A stretch of 64,000 nt of DNA from Tetrahymena thermophila SB210 (Eukaryota; Ciliophora; Oligohymenophorea; Hymenostomatida; Tetrahymenidae): positions 496,001 to 560,000 of the forward strand of contig NW_002476013.1 of NCBI RefSeq assembly GCF_000189635.1, written 5' to 3'. Position numbers and translations under genes: made by a program. Positions 60,920-64,000 of this stretch are shown here, one piece after another (the first letter of the stretch is position 1; every line of letters starts with the position of its first letter). The notes below the pieces were generated by a model. The model had not been told where the DNA came from. It saw only the letters and a list, made by a program, of their open reading frames with translations, and did not search any database.

Positions 60920-63818
60920 ATGGGAAACGATTCAAGTTAAATAGAAAAATTTACAGATGCAGTGCTAGCTAACTTTGATAATTTCGTAATTGTGGAAGGA
61001 TAGGAAGTTTAGGGTATATTTGGTAAATGCGTTTTGTACCAAAAGAAGAGCAAGTAGAATGAGTATGTTATTTGTAAAAAAATCTAAATAGGGAGTGAAG
61101 CAAAATAAAAACATATTTAACAGTATTTTGAATAGAGAATGCAAATCTAGCATTCTAATTTATTGAAGTTTTATGGTTATTCATTTAACAGATAAAACAG
61201 CATATGCTCCACAAATTACTCCTTTAATGCATACTTTGAATATCACCCTATCTCTTTGTTGCAAGAAAATAATAATAGACAGCAAAATGAAGTAATTACT
61301 TCTACATTTATAAAAATGCGTTCAAAAAAAAAATAAAAGATAAAACGTATTAAACCAAAAAAATATTGAAAATTATTTTTCATACAAAATAAATAAAGCT
61401 CTTAAAAATTCTAAGATTATACTGATTTTTTAGACATTTTCAATTTTAACAATTTTTATGTTAAAAAAAGTAGAATAGTCATTTCTAACGAAAAATGATA
61501 GTTTCAAATATACATAAATGCAATCAAAGCAATAAACAAATTTTTAAATGATTAGCTAAAAAATGAAATATTTCTTCTTAATAACAAAAAATTTTAATTA
61601 TTCTCAAAAAATTCATTCACTTTAATTATTAAAACAATTCTTAAACTATTTTAATATAAAATAAAAGGAAATATATTAGCTTAATGAATTGTGGTACATG
61701 GCTAAATGTTTAATTAGCTTATGTGACTACTTACAATAAAATGATGAAGTGCATCCAAATATTCACCCATCTTCTATATTCCTTACAGAAGCTGGATAAT
61801 TAAAGCTTGTAGATAGCTCTGTGTTAAATCTATCCTCTCCTCAACAAAAGCAACACCATATGTCTTTTGAAAACAGCTAAACACATGCTTAAATGTAGTT
61901 TGAATAGAGATATATTGCACCAGAGGAAGTCATCCATTAAAAAAATATGAATAAATATAAATTATCTGTTTTTCAAATAGGAATGACTCTCCTTGAGAGT
62001 GCTCTGATTCAAGATTGTTCATATATTTATTTAGAAGATGACTCCATCAATTAAAATAGCTTAGATTTTCTTATTAATAAAGTCCAAGAAGTTTATGGTG
62101 ATTAATTTACTACCTTCTTAAAAAAGATGCTATAACTAAATCCCAATAATCGTCCTGACATACACGAAATTTACTAATAGCAATTTAAAAGTGTTGATTA
62201 AACAAACTAAAGTTAACTTTCTTTAAATCGCATGAGTGAAGTTGTTGGGGAAACTTCTCCTATCCCAAGAAGCATGAGGCTCAACTCTTCACTTATAAAT
62301 CAAGGTAATTTCTTGAATAATCAGCCAAGTTAATAAAATAGTGTTGTTAATTCAAACAATACAAATGTTGTAAATAACTCCAACAATAATAACCATAGCA
62401 GAATAAGTAGCTCAAGATATGTCATTTCTAAGACTAGCACTTTACAACAAATAGGAATAAATAACTAACCAAATAGTATCAATTAAAGCATAGCTAGCTT
62501 ATAGAGTAAATCAAACATACCATAATTTGATAATAATCTGATCAAATCACCAATTAATTACTATATTAAAATGGAAAAAGCTACCCCTATCTAATCTGTT
62601 TAAACTACTTAGAAAAACTCTCCAATTAAAGAGTAGATAAATACTAGTTTTAACTTCTAAGAAGCTAATAATAATTCACAGAAAGCGTTAAATTAGTCTG
62701 TAATAAATGCGAATAATAATCCAAGTAGTGGTCATTATTTGCATAACTTCTAGTCTTTTTCAAATACTATGAATAATCCATAGGTTGAAAATAACGGAAA
62801 TTCTGGTTTAAATAATAGTAATACTTCAATAGGTTAAAGCTGGTTAAAGTAGAACAATACTAATTACTATAGTTTTAACTAAACACAGCATTCTTTTAAT
62901 TAGAATGAACAGTAGCACGGATAGCCTATTAAATATATTGAATCTAATAATAAAAATAGCTAGTATAGTAATTCACCTCCTAAGATGCTAGTCAATGCGT
63001 AGGAATTAAATTAAAACGCAGCTTAGCAGTAGATGTAAAATAGTATTAATTATAATTCAATAATTCCATTAAATCAATCTAATGTTTTAAGTAAAAATAA
63101 TGAAAGCAAGCAGTAATAATAATTCTATTAGAAGCAACCATCATAATTATATGATAAAGGTGATTCTAAATTAAATCAAAGCACAGTATCTACTTAAGGC
63201 TTGAAAGACTCTTATTTAATTTAGAACGGTCAATAACATTAGACTAATAACGAAGTAAGAGAAGGGTCAGTTTCCTAGTAATTTGTTTACTAAAACCCTG
63301 TGAATAATACAACAACAGTGTACAAAGTGCATTATTCAAGAGGTAGTAGTCCTTAGAATATAACCAAATAAAGCCCAAATTAATTCAGTGACAAAGTAAG
63401 CTTTGGTGAGCATGCAAAAGTGAATGATTTAAAAAATAGTAAAGTCTAAGGTGTTTAGAACTCATAATCTTAATAATCATCATCAATATCTCAACAAAAT
63501 AATATTCAAGAGATAAATAAAAAAATAAATAACTATTACTCCCAAACAAGCAATAGCCATTCTTAATTACAAAACTAATAAGCAGAGACATAAAAAAGCA
63601 TGCTTGCAGAATAATAGCTCAAAAGGAAATCTATAACACTAGAAAAAGATGAGAGTCTCTTGGATAAAAGTAAAAAATTTTTAAATATACTTTTTATTTA
63701 ATCACATAATAATTAAAAAGATGGAGTCGAAAGTTAGAACTAAAAAAAGTCAACGCAAATCAAAACCACATAAATAGTACATCCAAAACAGATAGCATTA
63801 AATATTACCCCTAAATGA
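60920..63818 (+). CDS. Pseudokinase with myristoylation-type N-terminus and Gln/Asn/Ser-rich tail
   Basis: Two exons (60920-61291 and 61668-63818) give 840 aa. The start MGNDSS fits N-myristoylation (Gly2, Ser6). Residues about 20-265 follow a kinase fold. They show a glycine-loop remnant EVQGIFGKCVLY, a beta3-like VICKKI, an alpha-C region, HSNLLKFYGYSF (the counterpart of HpNiv.l.g), a hinge FEYHPISLLQE, and IAPEEV for APE. A SVFQIGMTLLESAL alpha-F region and LNPNNRPDIHEI (alpha-H/I Arg) complete it. The catalytic loop is HPNIHPSSIF at 153-162 (the HRD Asp is Asn155, the loop Asn is Ser) and DFG is DSS at 173-175, so phosphotransfer is not expected. The other 570 residues are low complexity, Asn/Gln/Ser-rich and without a domain. 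It is probably a membrane-tethered scaffold. Confidence 0.8.
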
Positions 63819-64000
63819 AGCAACCTCTAAATATTCATTATTTTTATATACATGTAAATAAATTGAAAAGTATATTCTGCATAAAATGGAAAAAATAACA
63901 AATTATATTATATTTTAATTGAATAAAATTTTTCTTTTTAGATTAAAATTGTTTGCCTTTTAGATTATATATGATGTTGTAAATTTACTTTATTGTTTGT
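63819..64000. other. 3' flank, AT-rich
   Basis: Downstream sequence of the pseudokinase gene up to the window edge; no feature seen. Confidence 0.6.

Noticed and set aside
1-64000. Telomeric C4A2 repeats, chromosome breakage sequence, transposon ORFs, CRISPR, bacterial operons
   Set aside because: No matching repeat or coding pattern was seen on either strand; the window looks like an internal part of a somatic ciliate chromosome.

Overview
This window reads as macronuclear nuclear DNA of an oligohymenophorean ciliate, most likely a Tetrahymena species. The DNA is extremely AT-rich. Genes only stay open if TAA and TAG are read as glutamine and TGA is the sole stop. They are broken by short AT-rich GT...AG introns, and many start codons sit in an A-rich context. 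Standard-code ORF calling therefore gives only fragments. The models below come from reading with the ciliate code and joining exons by splice phase. For every multi-exon model given with intron coordinates the exon lengths sum to a multiple of three; the two models I could not fully resolve (20582 and the 5' end of 23073) are marked as such.

Layout. 1-13.5 kb (+): the 3' end of an acidic, Lys/Glu-rich protein gene, a nine-exon MORN-repeat protein, a small coiled-coil (possibly SNARE-like) protein, a 913-aa unknown protein, a doubtful small gene, and a 755-aa protein with a glycine-zipper membrane region. 13.8-19.9 kb (+): a tandem array of five single-exon, Cys-rich, GPI-anchor-type surface protein genes. 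20.6-27.1 kb (+): a poorly resolved membrane protein gene, then a 7-transmembrane (GPCR-like) protein fused to a TKL-type pseudokinase. 27.9-29.2 kb (-): a probably N-myristoylated protein. 29.5-30.5 kb (+): a GH16-fold, GPI-anchored protein that lacks one catalytic Glu. 31.4-36.7 kb (+): a long kinesin-light-chain-like TPR protein with a C-terminal RING-H2, interrupted by one in-frame TGA where TGG is expected.

39-60 kb (-): two copies of a two-gene unit in the same orientation. Each unit has a large secreted/membrane protein gene (signal peptide, beta-helix and Cys-rich ectodomain, polytopic C-terminus with a YYWEF motif) followed by a low-complexity protein ending in paired PP1-docking motifs, [GS]ILK then an RVxF-like motif. 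60.9-63.8 kb (+): a second pseudokinase, with a myristoylation-type N-terminus and a long Gln/Asn/Ser-rich tail.

The gene content is mainly surface (GPI proteins, giant membrane proteins, GH16-like) and signalling (pseudokinases, PP1-docking proteins, RING ligase). No tRNA, rRNA, transposon, telomere or CRISPR was recognised. One GC-richer hairpin-bounded island at about 37.9-38.0 kb may encode a structured RNA.
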